A DNA stretch of 64,000 nucleotides, taken from an uncultured Saprospiraceae bacterium. Lineage in GTDB: Bacteria; Bacteroidota; Bacteroidia; Chitinophagales; Saprospiraceae. Location of the stretch: the NCBI GenBank assembly GCA_938015595.1, contig CALLPI010000008.1:1-64000 (forward strand). The letters are read 5' to 3'. The translations under genes were made by a program, and so were the position numbers. The stretch's first letter is position 1, and each line of letters opens with the position of its first letter. Of the stretch, positions 36,118 through 45,956 are shown piece by piece. The notes below the pieces were generated by a model, which was given only the letters and a program-made list of their open reading frames with translations, was not told where the DNA came from and made no database searches.

Positions 36118-37005
36118 ATGAGCCAATTTCTCCAGGTAGGCATAGTGCAGCAGGCCTGCACCCGCAATACTGAATCCAATATACAAAACAGCCTCAACGG
36201 CATACGCGCCTGCGCTCAGAAAGGCGCCCAGGTCGTAGTGCTGCAAGAATTGCATGCAGGAGTGTATTTCTGTCAGGCAGAAGATACGAGCCAGTTTGAT
36301 TTGGCCGAACCCATACCTGGCCCCATCTCGCAGCGCTTTGCTGAAGCAGCACGGGCCTATGGTGTGGTATTAGTCACTTCTTTGTTTGAAAAACGTGCGC
36401 CCGGCCTGTATCACAACACGGCAGTAGTATTTGACAAAGACGGCAGTATGGCTGGCAAGTATCGAAAAATGCACATCCCAGACGATCCGGCTTACTACGA
36501 GAAGTTTTACTTTACGCCCGGCGATCTGGGGTTCCTGCCTGTTTCTACCTCCGTAGGCAAATTGGGGGTGTTGGTGTGTTGGGATCAGTGGTACCCCGAA
36601 GCTGCCCGGCTTATGGCGCTGGCTGGTGCTGAAGTGCTTATTTACCCTACGGCTATAGGTTGGGAAAGTACCGACCCTGAAGAGGAAAAAGCGCGCCAGT
36701 TCAATGCTTGGCAAACCATCCAGCGTAGCCATGCCATTGCCAATGGATTGCCAGTAGTTGCTGTGAATCGCACTGGCTATGAACCTGACTGGACGGGCGC
36801 CACAGGCGGTATCGAATTTTGGGGTCAAAGTTTTGTGGCTGGCCCCCAGGGCGAGTTGCTCTTTCAGGCGCCAGCACACGAAGTTTGCCATGCTGTAGTG
36901 GAAATAGACAAGGGTCGCACTGAGGCTGTGCGCCAGATCTGGCCTTTTTTGCGCGACCGCCGCATTGATGCTTACGAAGGGCTTACTAAGAGGTACATTG
37001 ACTAA
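36118..37005 (+). CDS. aguB: Carbon-nitrogen hydrolase, N-carbamoylputrescine amidase-like
   Basis: 295 residues of the nitrilase superfamily with the full triad: Glu44 (VLQELHAG), Lys117 (KYRKMHIPDD) and Cys154 (VLVCWDQWYPE). The segments HIPDDPAYYEKFYFTPGD and SHAIANGLPVVAVNR are those of N-carbamoylputrescine amidase, which releases putrescine, CO2 and ammonia in the agmatine route to polyamines. The usual partner agmatine deiminase (aguA) is not in this window. Start is ATG 36118, in frame; an ATG 7 nt earlier is out of frame. Confidence 0.87.
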   Translation: MSQFLQVGIVQQACTRNTESNIQNSLNGIRACAQKGAQVVVLQELHAGVYFCQAEDTSQFDLAEPIPGPISQRFAEAARAYGVVLVTSLFEKRAPGLYHNTAVVFDKDGSMAGKYRKMHIPDDPAYYEKFYFTPGDLGFLPVSTSVGKLGVLVCWDQWYPEAARLMALAGAEVLIYPTAIGWESTDPEEEKARQFNAWQTIQRSHAIANGLPVVAVNRTGYEPDWTGATGGIEFWGQSFVAGPQGELLFQAPAHEVCHAVVEIDKGRTEAVRQIWPFLRDRRIDAYEGLTKRYID

Positions 37006-37022
37006 GTACAGACGCCAATGGC

Positions 37023-40000
37023 TTACATATTGCGCCGGTACTGACCACCTACTTCATAGAGCGCATGGGTGATTTGCCCTAATGAGCAGTATTTTGCGGC
37101 TTCCATGAGCGCCTCAAAGGTGTTTCCGTTCTGTATGGCTACTTGTTGCAAGTGGCGCAGCGCGTCTTTCGACGCCTCGGCATGAGCCTGATGTAGATTG
37201 CGCAGGGTTTCTATCTGGTCTTCTTTTTCCTGGTCAGTAGCGCGTATCACCTCGCCAGGTAATACTGTGGGCGAACCATCTTTGCCAATGAAAGTATTAA
37301 CGCCAATTATGGGAAGTTCACCCGTGTGCTTTAGCGTTTCGTAATGAAGGCTTTCTTCCTGTATTTTGCTGCGTTGGTACATGGTTTCCATGGCGCCCAG
37401 TACGCCACCGCGTTCGGTGATGCGGTCAAACTCGGCCAACACGGCCTCCTCTACCAGGTCGGTGAGTTCTTCAATGATAAATGAGCCTTGTAATGGATTC
37501 TCGTTTTTGGTTAGCCCCAACTCCTTATTGATAATGAGCTGGATAGCTACAGCGCGGCGTACGCTTTCCTCGGTGGGGGTAGTGATGGCTTCGTCGTAGG
37601 CGTTGGTATGCAAGCTATTGCAATTGTCATAAATAGCATAGAGTGCCTGCAGCGTAGTGCGGATGTCATTGAAAGAAATTTCCTGGGCGTGCAGTGAGCG
37701 GCCGCTGGTCTGGATGTGATACTTGAGCATCTGGCTGCGCTCGTTGGCGCCGTACTTATACTTCATGGCCTTAGCCCAGATGCGGCGCGCCACGCGGCCA
37801 ATAACGGCGTACTCAGGGTCCACGCCGTTGGAGAAGAAGAAAGAGAGGTTTGGGGCGAAATCGTCAATGTGCATACCCCGGCTGAGGTAGTACTCTACAA
37901 AGGTGAAGCCATTGGCCAGAGTAAAGGCCAATTGGGTGATGGGGTTGGCACCAGCTTCTGCGATGTGGTATCCGGAGATGGATACCGAGTAGAAGTTCCT
38001 GACCTTGTGCTGGATAAAATAGGCTTGGAGGTCGCCCATGAGGCGCAGCGAGAACTCAGTGCTGAAGATACAGGTGTTTTGCGCCTGGTCTTCTTTGAGA
38101 ATATCGGCTTGCACCGTGCCACGTACAGCCTGTAAGGCTTGGGCTTTGCATTGTGCATACACGTCAGGGGGGAGCACTTGGTCGCCGGTAAGCCCCAGCA
38201 AGAGCAGGCCCAAGCCGTCATTGCCTTGGGGCAGGGGGCCGCGGTAGGCGGGTCGGGGCAGACCGCGGTCGTCATAGCGAGCTTTGAGTTGAGCTTCTAC
38301 AAGATGCTCCAGGTGGTGTTCGCGGATGTAGCGCTCGCACTGCTGGTCAATGGCGGCATTCATGAAGAAAGCGCAAATAGCGGCTGCCGGGCCGTTGATG
38401 GTCATGGATACAGAGGTGCGGGGGTTGCAGAGGTCGAAGCCAGAGTAGAGTTTTTTGGCGTCGTCGAGGCAGCATACGCTCACGCCGGAGTTACCTACTT
38501 TGCCGTAGATGTCGGGGCGGTAATCGGGATCTTCGCCGTAGAGGGTCACGGAGTCAAAGGCTGTGCTGAGGCGGTTGGCGGGCATGTCGAGCGATAGATA
38601 GTGGAACCGGCGGTTGGTGCGCTCTGGGCCACCCTCGCCAGCAAACATGCGCGTAGGGTCTTCTTCTTTGCGTTTAAAGGGGAATACCCCAGCGGTATAG
38701 GGAAAGTCGCCGGGTACATTTTCCTGGAGCGCCCACCGGAGAATGTCGCCCCAGTCCTGGAATTTAGGTAGCGCCACACGCGGAATGCGGGTATGCGAAA
38801 GGGAGGTAGTGAATGTCTTGGTACGGATTTCGCGATCGCGCACCTTAAAGACGAATTCATCAGCAGCGTAGGCGGCTCTCTTTTCTGGCCACCCTTCCAG
38901 GATGCGCTTGCACTGGCCGTCCAGGTCTTTTTCCCATTCAGTATAAGCGGCCTGGAGTTTGGCCAGGATATCGGACTGTTGTGCTGGAGGCAGCGCCTGT
39001 ACAGACTCCATAGCCAGGCGAATGCCGTAGAGTTTGCGGGCTATAGTGGCCTGGCGTTCTACCCATCGGTCGTACTGGCGGTTGTTTTCTGCTATTTCCG
39101 ACAGGTACCGAGTGCGCGCTGGCGGAATGATGTAAATCTTCTCACTCATGCCCGTGCTGAGTGGCATGGCCGAGCGAAGGGGTGCACCAGTACGCTGTGC
39201 TATGGTATCCATCACGGCCTTGTACAGGGCGTTCATGCCAGGGTCGTTGAACTGAGAAGCAATAGTGCCAAACACTGGCATAGCCTCCACGGGGTCGTTC
39301 CAGCGCTGGTGGTTGCGTTGGTACTGCTTCTTCACATCGCGTAGGGCATCCAGGGCGCCGCGCTTGTCGAATTTATTGATGGCGATGAGGTCGGCAAAGT
39401 CCAGCATGTCAATTTTTTCCAACTGGGTAGCTGCGCCGTATTCAGGCGTCATGACGTAGAGCGATACGTCGGAGTGGTCTACGATTTCAGTATCGGACTG
39501 GCCAATACCGGAGGTTTCCAGGATGATAAGGTCAAAGCCAGCAGCCTTGAGGATTTGCAGAGCATCCTGAACGTACTGCGACAGCGCCAGGTTGGCTTGG
39601 CGGGTGGCCATGGAGCGCATATACACACGAGGATGTGAGGCGGTGTTCATGCGGATGCGGTCGCCGAGGAGCGCGCCGCCGGTTTTGCGCTTGGAGGGGT
39701 CCACGGAGAGAATGGCTACGTGTTTGTCGTCAAACTCCATGAGGAAGCGGCGCACCAGTTCATCTACCAAGCTAGACTTGCCCGCGCCACCTGTACCGGT
39801 AATGCCTAGTACGGGGGTGGTTTGGGTGGGCGCCTTAGCCGTGAGTAAATTCAGCCACTCGCGTGCAGTATCGGGGTAGTTTTCTGCGGCGGTGATGAGC
39901 CGGGCAATGGCGGCATGCTCCGTGGGGCTGAGGCGGGTGAGTTCGCCGTTGAGGCGATTGCCCAGGGCAAAGTCGCATTGCTGCAATACATCGTTGATCA

Positions 40001-40403
40001 TGCCCTGTAAACCCATCTGGCGGCCATCGTCGGGAGAGTAAATGCGGCTGATGCCATAGCGATGTAGTGCTTCTATTTCGCTGGGGAGGATGGTGCCGCC
40101 TCCGCCGCCAAATATCTTGATATGGCTGGCACCGCGCTGGCGCAGCAGGTCGTACATGTATTTGAAGAACTCGTTGTGCCCACCCTGGTAAGAGGTAATA
40201 GCTATGCCCTGCACGTCTTCCTGGATGGCAGTCTGCACGATTTCCTCCACAGAGCGGTTGTGGCCTAGATGGATGATTTCGGCGCCACTGGCTTGCATGA
40301 TGCGGCGCATGATGTTGATGGCTGCATCGTGGCCGTCAAAGAGCGATGCAGCAGTGACGATTCGTATTTTGTGTTGGATCGGGTAGGGCTGAATGGTTTG
40401 CAT
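37023..40403 (-). CDS. icmF: Fused isobutyryl-CoA mutase (IcmF)
   Basis: 1,126 residues with the IcmF layout. The N-terminal B12-binding domain has the cobalamin-ligand motif DGHDAA (Asp23-His25). A G3E GTPase chaperone domain follows with P-loop GTGGAGKS (203-210) and an INKFDKRG nucleotide motif. The C-terminal TIM-barrel mutase (about 560-1126) contains [13 protein letters not shown] and [10 protein letters not shown]. It interconverts isobutyryl-CoA and butyryl-CoA (some homologs act on pivalyl-CoA) with adenosylcobalamin. A TAACTTTG -7 element reads on the minus strand at 40510-40503. The 296-nt gap to the rhodanese gene holds nothing else I can support. Confidence 0.95.
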   Translation of the reverse strand: MQTIQPYPIQHKIRIVTAASLFDGHDAAINIMRRIMQASGAEIIHLGHNRSVEEIVQTAIQEDVQGIAITSYQGGHNEFFKYMYDLLRQRGASHIKIFGGGGGTILPSEIEALHRYGISRIYSPDDGRQMGLQGMINDVLQQCDFALGNRLNGELTRLSPTEHAAIARLITAAENYPDTAREWLNLLTAKAPTQTTPVLGITGTGGAGKSSLVDELVRRFLMEFDDKHVAILSVDPSKRKTGGALLGDRIRMNTASHPRVYMRSMATRQANLALSQYVQDALQILKAAGFDLIILETSGIGQSDTEIVDHSDVSLYVMTPEYGAATQLEKIDMLDFADLIAINKFDKRGALDALRDVKKQYQRNHQRWNDPVEAMPVFGTIASQFNDPGMNALYKAVMDTIAQRTGAPLRSAMPLSTGMSEKIYIIPPARTRYLSEIAENNRQYDRWVERQATIARKLYGIRLAMESVQALPPAQQSDILAKLQAAYTEWEKDLDGQCKRILEGWPEKRAAYAADEFVFKVRDREIRTKTFTTSLSHTRIPRVALPKFQDWGDILRWALQENVPGDFPYTAGVFPFKRKEEDPTRMFAGEGGPERTNRRFHYLSLDMPANRLSTAFDSVTLYGEDPDYRPDIYGKVGNSGVSVCCLDDAKKLYSGFDLCNPRTSVSMTINGPAAAICAFFMNAAIDQQCERYIREHHLEHLVEAQLKARYDDRGLPRPAYRGPLPQGNDGLGLLLLGLTGDQVLPPDVYAQCKAQALQAVRGTVQADILKEDQAQNTCIFSTEFSLRLMGDLQAYFIQHKVRNFYSVSISGYHIAEAGANPITQLAFTLANGFTFVEYYLSRGMHIDDFAPNLSFFFSNGVDPEYAVIGRVARRIWAKAMKYKYGANERSQMLKYHIQTSGRSLHAQEISFNDIRTTLQALYAIYDNCNSLHTNAYDEAITTPTEESVRRAVAIQLIINKELGLTKNENPLQGSFIIEELTDLVEEAVLAEFDRITERGGVLGAMETMYQRSKIQEESLHYETLKHTGELPIIGVNTFIGKDGSPTVLPGEVIRATDQEKEDQIETLRNLHQAHAEASKDALRHLQQVAIQNGNTFEALMEAAKYCSLGQITHALYEVGGQYRRNM

Positions 40404-40699
40404 TGGTTGGTTTTATTGAAACGGCAAGCAGGCTTTATTTTTTAAGTACCTGCTTGAATAACATCTATGCATCCCGAAGGGTTGGCGCAGGGGATAACAT
40501 GGCAAAGTTAGGCTTAGCTGGCAAATTGGGGTGAAAAGGAATTGCGTAACAAAAGAAAGGGCAAATGCGCCTGGTTCTGCGAGCATGGCCCTGGTCTGCT
40601 GGCAGCAAGGTGCGTTTGCCCTAAAATGATAACTCTTGGAGTCTTTCTCCTGGGGAGCGTTATACCTTAGCCAGGAAAGAAGCTGCCTTGTACTGAGGC

Positions 40700-40990
40700 T
40701 TAGGCTGCTTTCTTCACCTTCAACGAGGCTATCGTGTGCCAGGAGCCACCGTTGTACACTTCTTTTACGCCTTGGGCTTGCAGGAAAGCCTGCGCCATGC
40801 CGCTGCGATTGCCCGACTGGCAAAACAGCACTAATGGCGCACTCATTTGTTGTAGTGCATCCGGGCGGGTCAATATGTCATTGAGCGGGATATTGACGGA
40901 GCCTTCCACATGGCCCATGGCGTATTCCCAGGGTTCGCGTACGTCCACCAGGGTTGTTTTCGGATGATTGATCAGTTCTTTCAGATTCAT
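40700..40990 (-). CDS. Single-domain rhodanese-like protein
   Basis: 96 residues: one rhodanese domain with TTLVDVREPWEYAMGHVEGSVNIPL and the active loop FCQSGNRSG (Cys57). The loop length fits a sulfur-transfer rhodanese, comparable to GlpE, rather than a phosphatase. The start at 40990 (MNLKEL) is chosen because the longer frame to 41068 has unrelated sequence. It sits upstream of icmF on the same strand with no functional tie visible. Confidence 0.85.
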   Translation of the reverse strand: MNLKELINHPKTTLVDVREPWEYAMGHVEGSVNIPLNDILTRPDALQQMSAPLVLFCQSGNRSGMAQAFLQAQGVKEVYNGGSWHTIASLKVKKAA

Positions 40991-41117
40991 GGTACAATGT
41001 TTTGGAGTAATTGAAAAACGCTGCAAAATTGTCGGGCGGCATTTGTGGAAATCAGTGACTGGCATCACATCGTGCAGAAAAATACTAACTTGGCCGCCTC
41101 ATTACCTTGCCATTGCC

Positions 41118-42251
41118 ATGCGCATTGCCGTCAACTGTCGCTTTTTGTTGCCTCACCGCATGGAGGGCATAGGCCGGTTTACCTGGGAGGTAGCGCGGCG
41201 CCTGGCTGTGGCGCATCCCGAGCATGAGTTTGTGTGGCTTTTTGACCGGCCTTTTGATAGCTTCTTTCTCAAAGATGCTCCTCCCAACCTGTCGGCGCGG
41301 GTAGTGCATCCGCCTGCCCGGCATCCTGCACTGTGGTATGTGTGGTTTGAGTGGGCTTTGCCCTGGGCTTTGCAGCGCTGCCAGGCGGATGTATTCCTCT
41401 CGCCCGACGGCTATTGCTCCTTGCGCAGCCGCGTACCTACTGTGATGGTTGCGCACGACCTTGCGCACCTCCACTTCCCTGAAGCGATACCGCCGCTGGT
41501 TCGCCGGTATTATGATTACTTTGTGCCTCGCTACCTACGCCGGGCAGAGCGCGTGGTGGCAGTTTCGGCATTCACTGCCCAGGACATAGCGCAACAATAC
41601 GGCATAGCGTCTGGAAAGATAACCATAGCCTGTAATGGCTGCGCCCCAGTTTTTTGCCCGCTGTCGGAGGCCAGGCAACAGGCTGTTAGGGAGCAATATG
41701 CCCAGGGTGCACCATACTTTTTCTACATCGGTGCCATGCACCCGCGCAAAAATGTGGAGCGCCTTGTGGTAGCGTTCGACCAGTTCAAAGCCCACTCCGG
41801 CTCGCCGCTCAAACTCCTTCTGGCCGGCCGCCTGGCCTGGCAAACCGGAGCCCTGCAGCAGGCTCTTGAGCAGGCGCAGCATCGGCAAGACATTGTGTTG
41901 CTCGGCTATGTACCCGATAAAGACCTACCGCTGCTCACCGGCGCAGCTTTTGCCTTTGTGTATGTATCGCTGCTTGAGGGCTTTGGTGTGCCAGTGCTAG
42001 AAGCTATGCACTGCGACGTACCACTGCTGTGTGCTCGGGCGGCTGCTTTGCCGGAGGTGGCCGGCGAGGCAGCATTGTACGTGGATCCCTACAGCGTGGA
42101 ATCCATTGCCAAGGGTATGACCACAATGTGGGAGGATGCCGCCCTACGCCACAAGCTTGTACGAGCGGGGCGGCTACATCGCCAACAGTTCAGTTGGGAA
42201 CGCGCCACGCACGTCGTTTGGGATGCTATCGCCCAAGCCATGTATTCCTGA
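41118..42251 (+). CDS. Family 4 glycosyltransferase
   Basis: 377 residues. N-terminal donor/acceptor fold opens MRIAVNCRFLLPHRMEGIGRF; the C-terminal GT4 half has FFYIGAMHPRKNVERLVVAF and the nucleotide-sugar motif SLLEGFGVPVLEAM (E-x7-E), followed by PLLCARAAALPEVAGEAALYVDP. A cytoplasmic retaining enzyme that builds a surface glycan; donor and acceptor unknown. ATG 41118 is chosen because the 50 preceding codons of the frame are unlike the family and overlap the promoter region of the rhodanese gene. Confidence 0.88.
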   Translation: MRIAVNCRFLLPHRMEGIGRFTWEVARRLAVAHPEHEFVWLFDRPFDSFFLKDAPPNLSARVVHPPARHPALWYVWFEWALPWALQRCQADVFLSPDGYCSLRSRVPTVMVAHDLAHLHFPEAIPPLVRRYYDYFVPRYLRRAERVVAVSAFTAQDIAQQYGIASGKITIACNGCAPVFCPLSEARQQAVREQYAQGAPYFFYIGAMHPRKNVERLVVAFDQFKAHSGSPLKLLLAGRLAWQTGALQQALEQAQHRQDIVLLGYVPDKDLPLLTGAAFAFVYVSLLEGFGVPVLEAMHCDVPLLCARAAALPEVAGEAALYVDPYSVESIAKGMTTMWEDAALRHKLVRAGRLHRQQFSWERATHVVWDAIAQAMYS

Positions 42252-42314
42252 GGAAGTTCGCTGAGGGCTTTGTATCTTTGCCTGATTTTTCATCGCTACA
42301 TTCATTAACTTGCC

Positions 42315-43124
42315 ATGCCGCCACATAAGAAAACTCGTCGGACTTCAGAATCTGGCTTCAGCAAGCGCGAGCGTCCTACGCTACTCCGAAAAACAGTGCT
42401 GCCGGAAGAAAAGTGGCCCATGCGCCTCAATAAGTATATTGCGCACTGCGGCATTTGCTCGCGGCGCCAGGCAGCCGAGCATGTCAAAGCAGGCTTAGTC
42501 ACTGTAAATGGTCAGCAGATTACCGAACCTGGTGTGGAGGTGCAGCCCAATGATCGCGTGACGTTTAAAGGCGAGATCATCCGCCCTGAAGACCGCAAGG
42601 TCTATATCTTGATGAACAAGCCCAAGAATGTGATTACTACCGCCGACGACGACAAAGGCCGCACTACCGTGCTTGACTTATTGCAAGGTCGCATCCGAGA
42701 GCGCGTCTATCCTGTGGGCCGTCTAGACCGCGATACCACCGGCCTGCTGCTGCTGACTAATGACGGTGATCTGGCGCAAAAGCTTGCCCATCCGCGCCAC
42801 AAGGTGGTCAAAGTATATAAAGTTGTGCTGAACAAAAACTTGGCGCTCAAAGACTTTGAGGCAATTCGTGAAGGGCTGGAGTTGGAAGACGGCAAAGCCT
42901 TGGTGGACAATATCTTCTACTACGAAGGCAAAAAGAACGAACTGGGCATCGAAATCCACATTGGCAAAAACCGCATTGTGCGTCGCATCTTTGAGCGCCT
43001 GGGCTACGAAGTCACTGCATTAGACCGCATCTACTACGCTGGCCTGAGTAAAAAAGACTTACCCCGGGGCAAGTTTCGCCGCTTGACTGAAAAGGAAGTC
43101 ATCCAACTTAAGCACTTCACCTGA
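42315..43124 (+). CDS. rluB: 23S rRNA pseudouridine synthase, RsuA/RluB family
   Basis: 269 residues: a basic N-terminal extension (1-35), an S4 RNA-binding domain (RLNKYIAHCGICSRRQAAEHV, residues 37-57), and the catalytic domain with GRLDRDTTG (Asp138). Ends with KNRIVRRIFERLGYEVTALDRI, the RsuA-family tail. It probably modifies 23S rRNA, as RluB does. A -7 element TATCTTTG (42273-42280) lies 34 nt before the start and supports keeping the basic extension, though Met36 is an internal alternative. Confidence 0.87.
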   Translation: MPPHKKTRRTSESGFSKRERPTLLRKTVLPEEKWPMRLNKYIAHCGICSRRQAAEHVKAGLVTVNGQQITEPGVEVQPNDRVTFKGEIIRPEDRKVYILMNKPKNVITTADDDKGRTTVLDLLQGRIRERVYPVGRLDRDTTGLLLLTNDGDLAQKLAHPRHKVVKVYKVVLNKNLALKDFEAIREGLELEDGKALVDNIFYYEGKKNELGIEIHIGKNRIVRRIFERLGYEVTALDRIYYAGLSKKDLPRGKFRRLTEKEVIQLKHFT

Positions 43125-43131
43125 GGGGCTG

Positions 43132-44370
43132 TCATCTGAAAATGCGCACGGTTTCAATCTTGGTTTCGCTGACCTGCTCTAGTACAAAGCGCATGTCGTT
43201 CAGTTCGATGACGGCTCCTTGCTGAGGTATGGCACCGGTGGTCATCACCAGGTAGCCCGACAAGGTGTGGTAGTCGCCTTCGGGTAGGTTCAGATTGGGG
43301 TATTTGTCGTTGAGGTAGTCAATTTCGAGGCGGCCGGAAAACAGGTACTCGTGCTCGCTGATCTGCTGTTCGATATATTCCTCCTCGTCGTGTTCGTCTT
43401 CAATTTCGCCAAAGATTTCCTCCAGGATGTCTTCTAGGGTAATGAGGCCCGCTACGCCGCCAAATTCATCCACCACGCAGGCAATGTTGACGCGCTCAGC
43501 AATAAAGCGATGCAGCAGGTCAGATACGCGCATTACTTCCGGCACGAATAGGATGTCCAGGCGAATGCTGCGAATGCTGCGCGGCTTTTCCAGTAGTTGC
43601 TGATGGTGCACGTAGCCCAGCACATTGTCCACGTCGTCTTCAATGACGAGGATGCGGGAAAGCTTAGTTTCGCGAAAGAGGTCTTCCAACTCCTGCACGC
43701 TTGCTTTGATGTCAATATACTCAATTTCTGGGCGGGGCACCATGCAGTCTCGCACGCGGGTTTCCTTGAGATTTAGGGCGTTGCCAAACATCTCCCGGTC
43801 CACTACCCCGCCTTCGGGCGTTTGGCTGCTTTCCATGATGAAGCGCTCCAGGTCGAGGCGCGTAAAGGCAGGGTTAGAAGCGGGGGCTTCGCCGTGGGTG
43901 AGCATTTTGGTGATGTATAGCGACAGGCGGTTGAACAACCAGGCAATAGGCGACAACAACAACAGCAGGCCTTTGATGGGATAAGCCAGCAGGAACAGAA
44001 TTTCCTCGGCATGTAGTCGAAAAAGTGCCTTAGGCAGAAACTCACCAAACAATAGTACCACCAGCGTAATGAGTACTGTGTTGGCCAGCAATAGTGCAAA
44101 TGCCCCTTGGACATACGCCTCCAACAAAGGCGTAAGAAGCTGTGTGGCAAAATAAGTGAGTGCCACCAAGGCTATGTTATTGCCTACCAGCATGGCACCG
44201 ATGAACAAGGAGCGGTTGTCAAAAAAAGAAGCGAGCAGGCGTCCTCTGGCGGGGTTTTTCTTTTTGCGCAATTCTATTTTGAGCATGTTGGCCGATACAA
44301 AGGCAATCTCCAGCCCTGAGAATAAGGCCGAAAGTAGCAAAAAGAACAGTATCAGTACGGCTCCCATCAT
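43132..44370 (-). CDS. CNNM/CorC-type membrane protein (DUF21, CBS pair, CorC_HlyC domain)
   Basis: 412 residues. Residues 1-190 form a DUF21 (CNNM) membrane domain with four hydrophobic segments (ALFSGLEIAFVSANMLKIELR is diagnostic). A CBS pair follows at about 205-325 (MVPRPEIEYIDI, ACVVDEFGGVAGLITLEDILEEIFGEI) and a C-terminal CorC_HlyC domain (340-410, FSGRLEIDYLNDKY). Family members move or regulate Mg2+; in Bacteroidota such proteins are also called gliding-associated GldE when beside gld genes. Its start overlaps the lptC stop by 4 nt, so the two are co-translated. Confidence 0.87.
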   Translation of the reverse strand: MMGAVLILFFLLLSALFSGLEIAFVSANMLKIELRKKKNPARGRLLASFFDNRSLFIGAMLVGNNIALVALTYFATQLLTPLLEAYVQGAFALLLANTVLITLVVLLFGEFLPKALFRLHAEEILFLLAYPIKGLLLLLSPIAWLFNRLSLYITKMLTHGEAPASNPAFTRLDLERFIMESSQTPEGGVVDREMFGNALNLKETRVRDCMVPRPEIEYIDIKASVQELEDLFRETKLSRILVIEDDVDNVLGYVHHQQLLEKPRSIRSIRLDILFVPEVMRVSDLLHRFIAERVNIACVVDEFGGVAGLITLEDILEEIFGEIEDEHDEEEYIEQQISEHEYLFSGRLEIDYLNDKYPNLNLPEGDYHTLSGYLVMTTGAIPQQGAVIELNDMRFVLEQVSETKIETVRIFR

Positions 44371-44930
44371 TGGCTGTTTGGGTTGGCGGCAGGGTCTTCC
44401 ACCTTCACGCGGCCTTCCACGGCCTTCATGGTGATGTTGCGAAAGTCTTGGTCAGCCTCGAAGCCTCGGCCGTAGAGAATTTCATCAGGGCGCGTCACCA
44501 CCACGAAGCGGTCGGTATAGACCTTCTGGCGGCGTTCATCCCAGGTGAGTTCATCAGTAGTTAGGCGTTCGCCGTGGGCGCTCTCCCACACCACGCTGTC
44601 GCGCACTACGATGATGCCTATATTTTCCTTGCGAATGCCGTAGCGCGCCGTGAGGGTGCTTGTGGGCTGCCCCAGGCGATCCAGGAAAGATACTTCTACG
44701 CCTTGCGGAAACTCTTGCCGAAGGTCTGCAGAGCCAGTGTAGTAATACATAAGCGGCCCAGTGACGCGTACCTTTACAACTGCAGAGTCACTGTACAGAA
44801 TTTCCACTCCTTCCAGCAATTCCAGGTCGGTACCTTGCAACAGGATATCGGGTAAGGTTTCGGGTGGCTCATGGCGGCAGGAGGCTAGCAGCACACCCAG
44901 AATCGTCCATGCAAGAATGGCTCTGTACAT
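44367..44930 (-). CDS. lptC: LPS export system periplasmic protein LptC-like lipoprotein
   Basis: 187 residues. The signal ends in the lipobox LLASC (Cys about 18). The body is a single LptC beta-jellyroll: TGPLMYYYTGSADLRQEFPQGVEVSFLD, LTARYGIRKENIGIIVVRDSVVWE and ERLTTDELTWDERRQKVYT are typical of the Bacteroidota LptC family. It bridges the inner-membrane Lpt transporter and LptA in carrying lipopolysaccharide. The start is fixed at 44930 by a promoter that ends 7 nt upstream. Confidence 0.85.
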   Translation of the reverse strand: MYRAILAWTILGVLLASCRHEPPETLPDILLQGTDLELLEGVEILYSDSAVVKVRVTGPLMYYYTGSADLRQEFPQGVEVSFLDRLGQPTSTLTARYGIRKENIGIIVVRDSVVWESAHGERLTTDELTWDERRQKVYTDRFVVVTRPDEILYGRGFEADQDFRNITMKAVEGRVKVEDPAANPNSQ

Positions 44931-44937
44931 CTTGGTG

Positions 44938-44969
44938 CAAAGATACATCTGCCGGGTGGCATTAGTCAA
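44938..44969 (-). promoter_or_regulatory. Promoter of lptC, predicted leaderless transcript
   Basis: On the minus strand: TTG (44969-44967), a 21-nt spacer, then a perfect -7 element TATCTTTG (44945-44938). The ATG begins 7 nt after the element, about where transcription should start. Confidence 0.75.
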
Positions 44970-44983
44970 TATGGCTATGCCAT

Positions 44984-45940
44984 TCATTGTACAGCGGGGG
45001 CTTTGTGCGAGGTGTCGGCTTTTTCCAGCAGGAAAACCATCAAAAAGCCCGCTATGGCCAACAGCATACAAGCCAGGGTCATAGGATGGGCATGAGCCCA
45101 AGGCCATATACTTCGCTCCAGCAAAGGCACGCTTTCGCCGGTGCTATTGGTGCGCCAGGAGATCACCTCTTTCCAGGGCCATATCTTGTTGAGCGAACCC
45201 ACCATAAAGCCCGTGAGTACTGCCATGGTAGGATTGTGGTAATGCTTGAACGTCCAGGTCAGCACCCGCGAAAAAGCGGCCAACCCCAGCAGGCATCCGG
45301 CTGCAAATACCACTATTATACCTAAGCTCTGCGCATCTTGGGTTGCAATGGCGGACTTGGCAGCAGGTAATATAGTGGTGTACATACCCAGCAATACCAG
45401 GATAAAACTACCCGATATGCCTGGCAGCATCAAAGCGGAAATGGCAATGACTCCACATACAAATACAAACCAAAGCGCCTGAATGCCTTGCGCCGGCGCC
45501 ACTAGCGTGTAGGCCAGCGCCAAGCCAGCTGCTAGCAGCCCTGCTACGTACTCGCGCCAGGTCCAGCGCCCCACCTTACGCCCTACGTAAATGGCCGAGG
45601 CCACGATCAGGCCAAAGAAAAAAGCCCATAACAACTGCGGATAGTACTGCAGCAAGTGCGATACCCCAAATACTCCGAGCACTACCCCTGCGCCCATACC
45701 AGCCAGCAGATATACTAGGAAAGCGCCGTCAATATGCGCCCAGGCGTTTTTGAAGCCACCCTGCCGCCATGTGGCGATCAAGCCTGGCCCCAATACGGCC
45801 TTGATGCTGTGCAGCAAGCGCTCATAAATACCAGTAATAAAAGCTATGGTACCGCCCGATACGCCAGGGATCACCTCCGCTATGCCCATAGCCATACCCT
45901 TGAGCACTAGCATCAGCGCTTCGTTTTTGGATGTATTCAT
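44984..45940 (-). CDS. DUF368 membrane protein, candidate undecaprenyl-phosphate translocase
   Basis: 318 residues with about nine hydrophobic segments. The family signature GMAMGIAEVIPGVSGGTIAFITGIYE (residues 15-40) is complete, and a second related segment, ISALMLPGISGSFILVLLGMY, forms the internal repeat. DUF368 proteins (PopT) have been linked to returning the C55 lipid carrier to the cytoplasmic face. It follows gldG by 16 nt and precedes the separate lptC promoter. ATG 45940 is chosen over the longer frame. Confidence 0.87.
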   Translation of the reverse strand: MNTSKNEALMLVLKGMAMGIAEVIPGVSGGTIAFITGIYERLLHSIKAVLGPGLIATWRQGGFKNAWAHIDGAFLVYLLAGMGAGVVLGVFGVSHLLQYYPQLLWAFFFGLIVASAIYVGRKVGRWTWREYVAGLLAAGLALAYTLVAPAQGIQALWFVFVCGVIAISALMLPGISGSFILVLLGMYTTILPAAKSAIATQDAQSLGIIVVFAAGCLLGLAAFSRVLTWTFKHYHNPTMAVLTGFMVGSLNKIWPWKEVISWRTNSTGESVPLLERSIWPWAHAHPMTLACMLLAIAGFLMVFLLEKADTSHKAPAVQ

Positions 45941-45956
45941 GTAGGTTGGTCTTGAT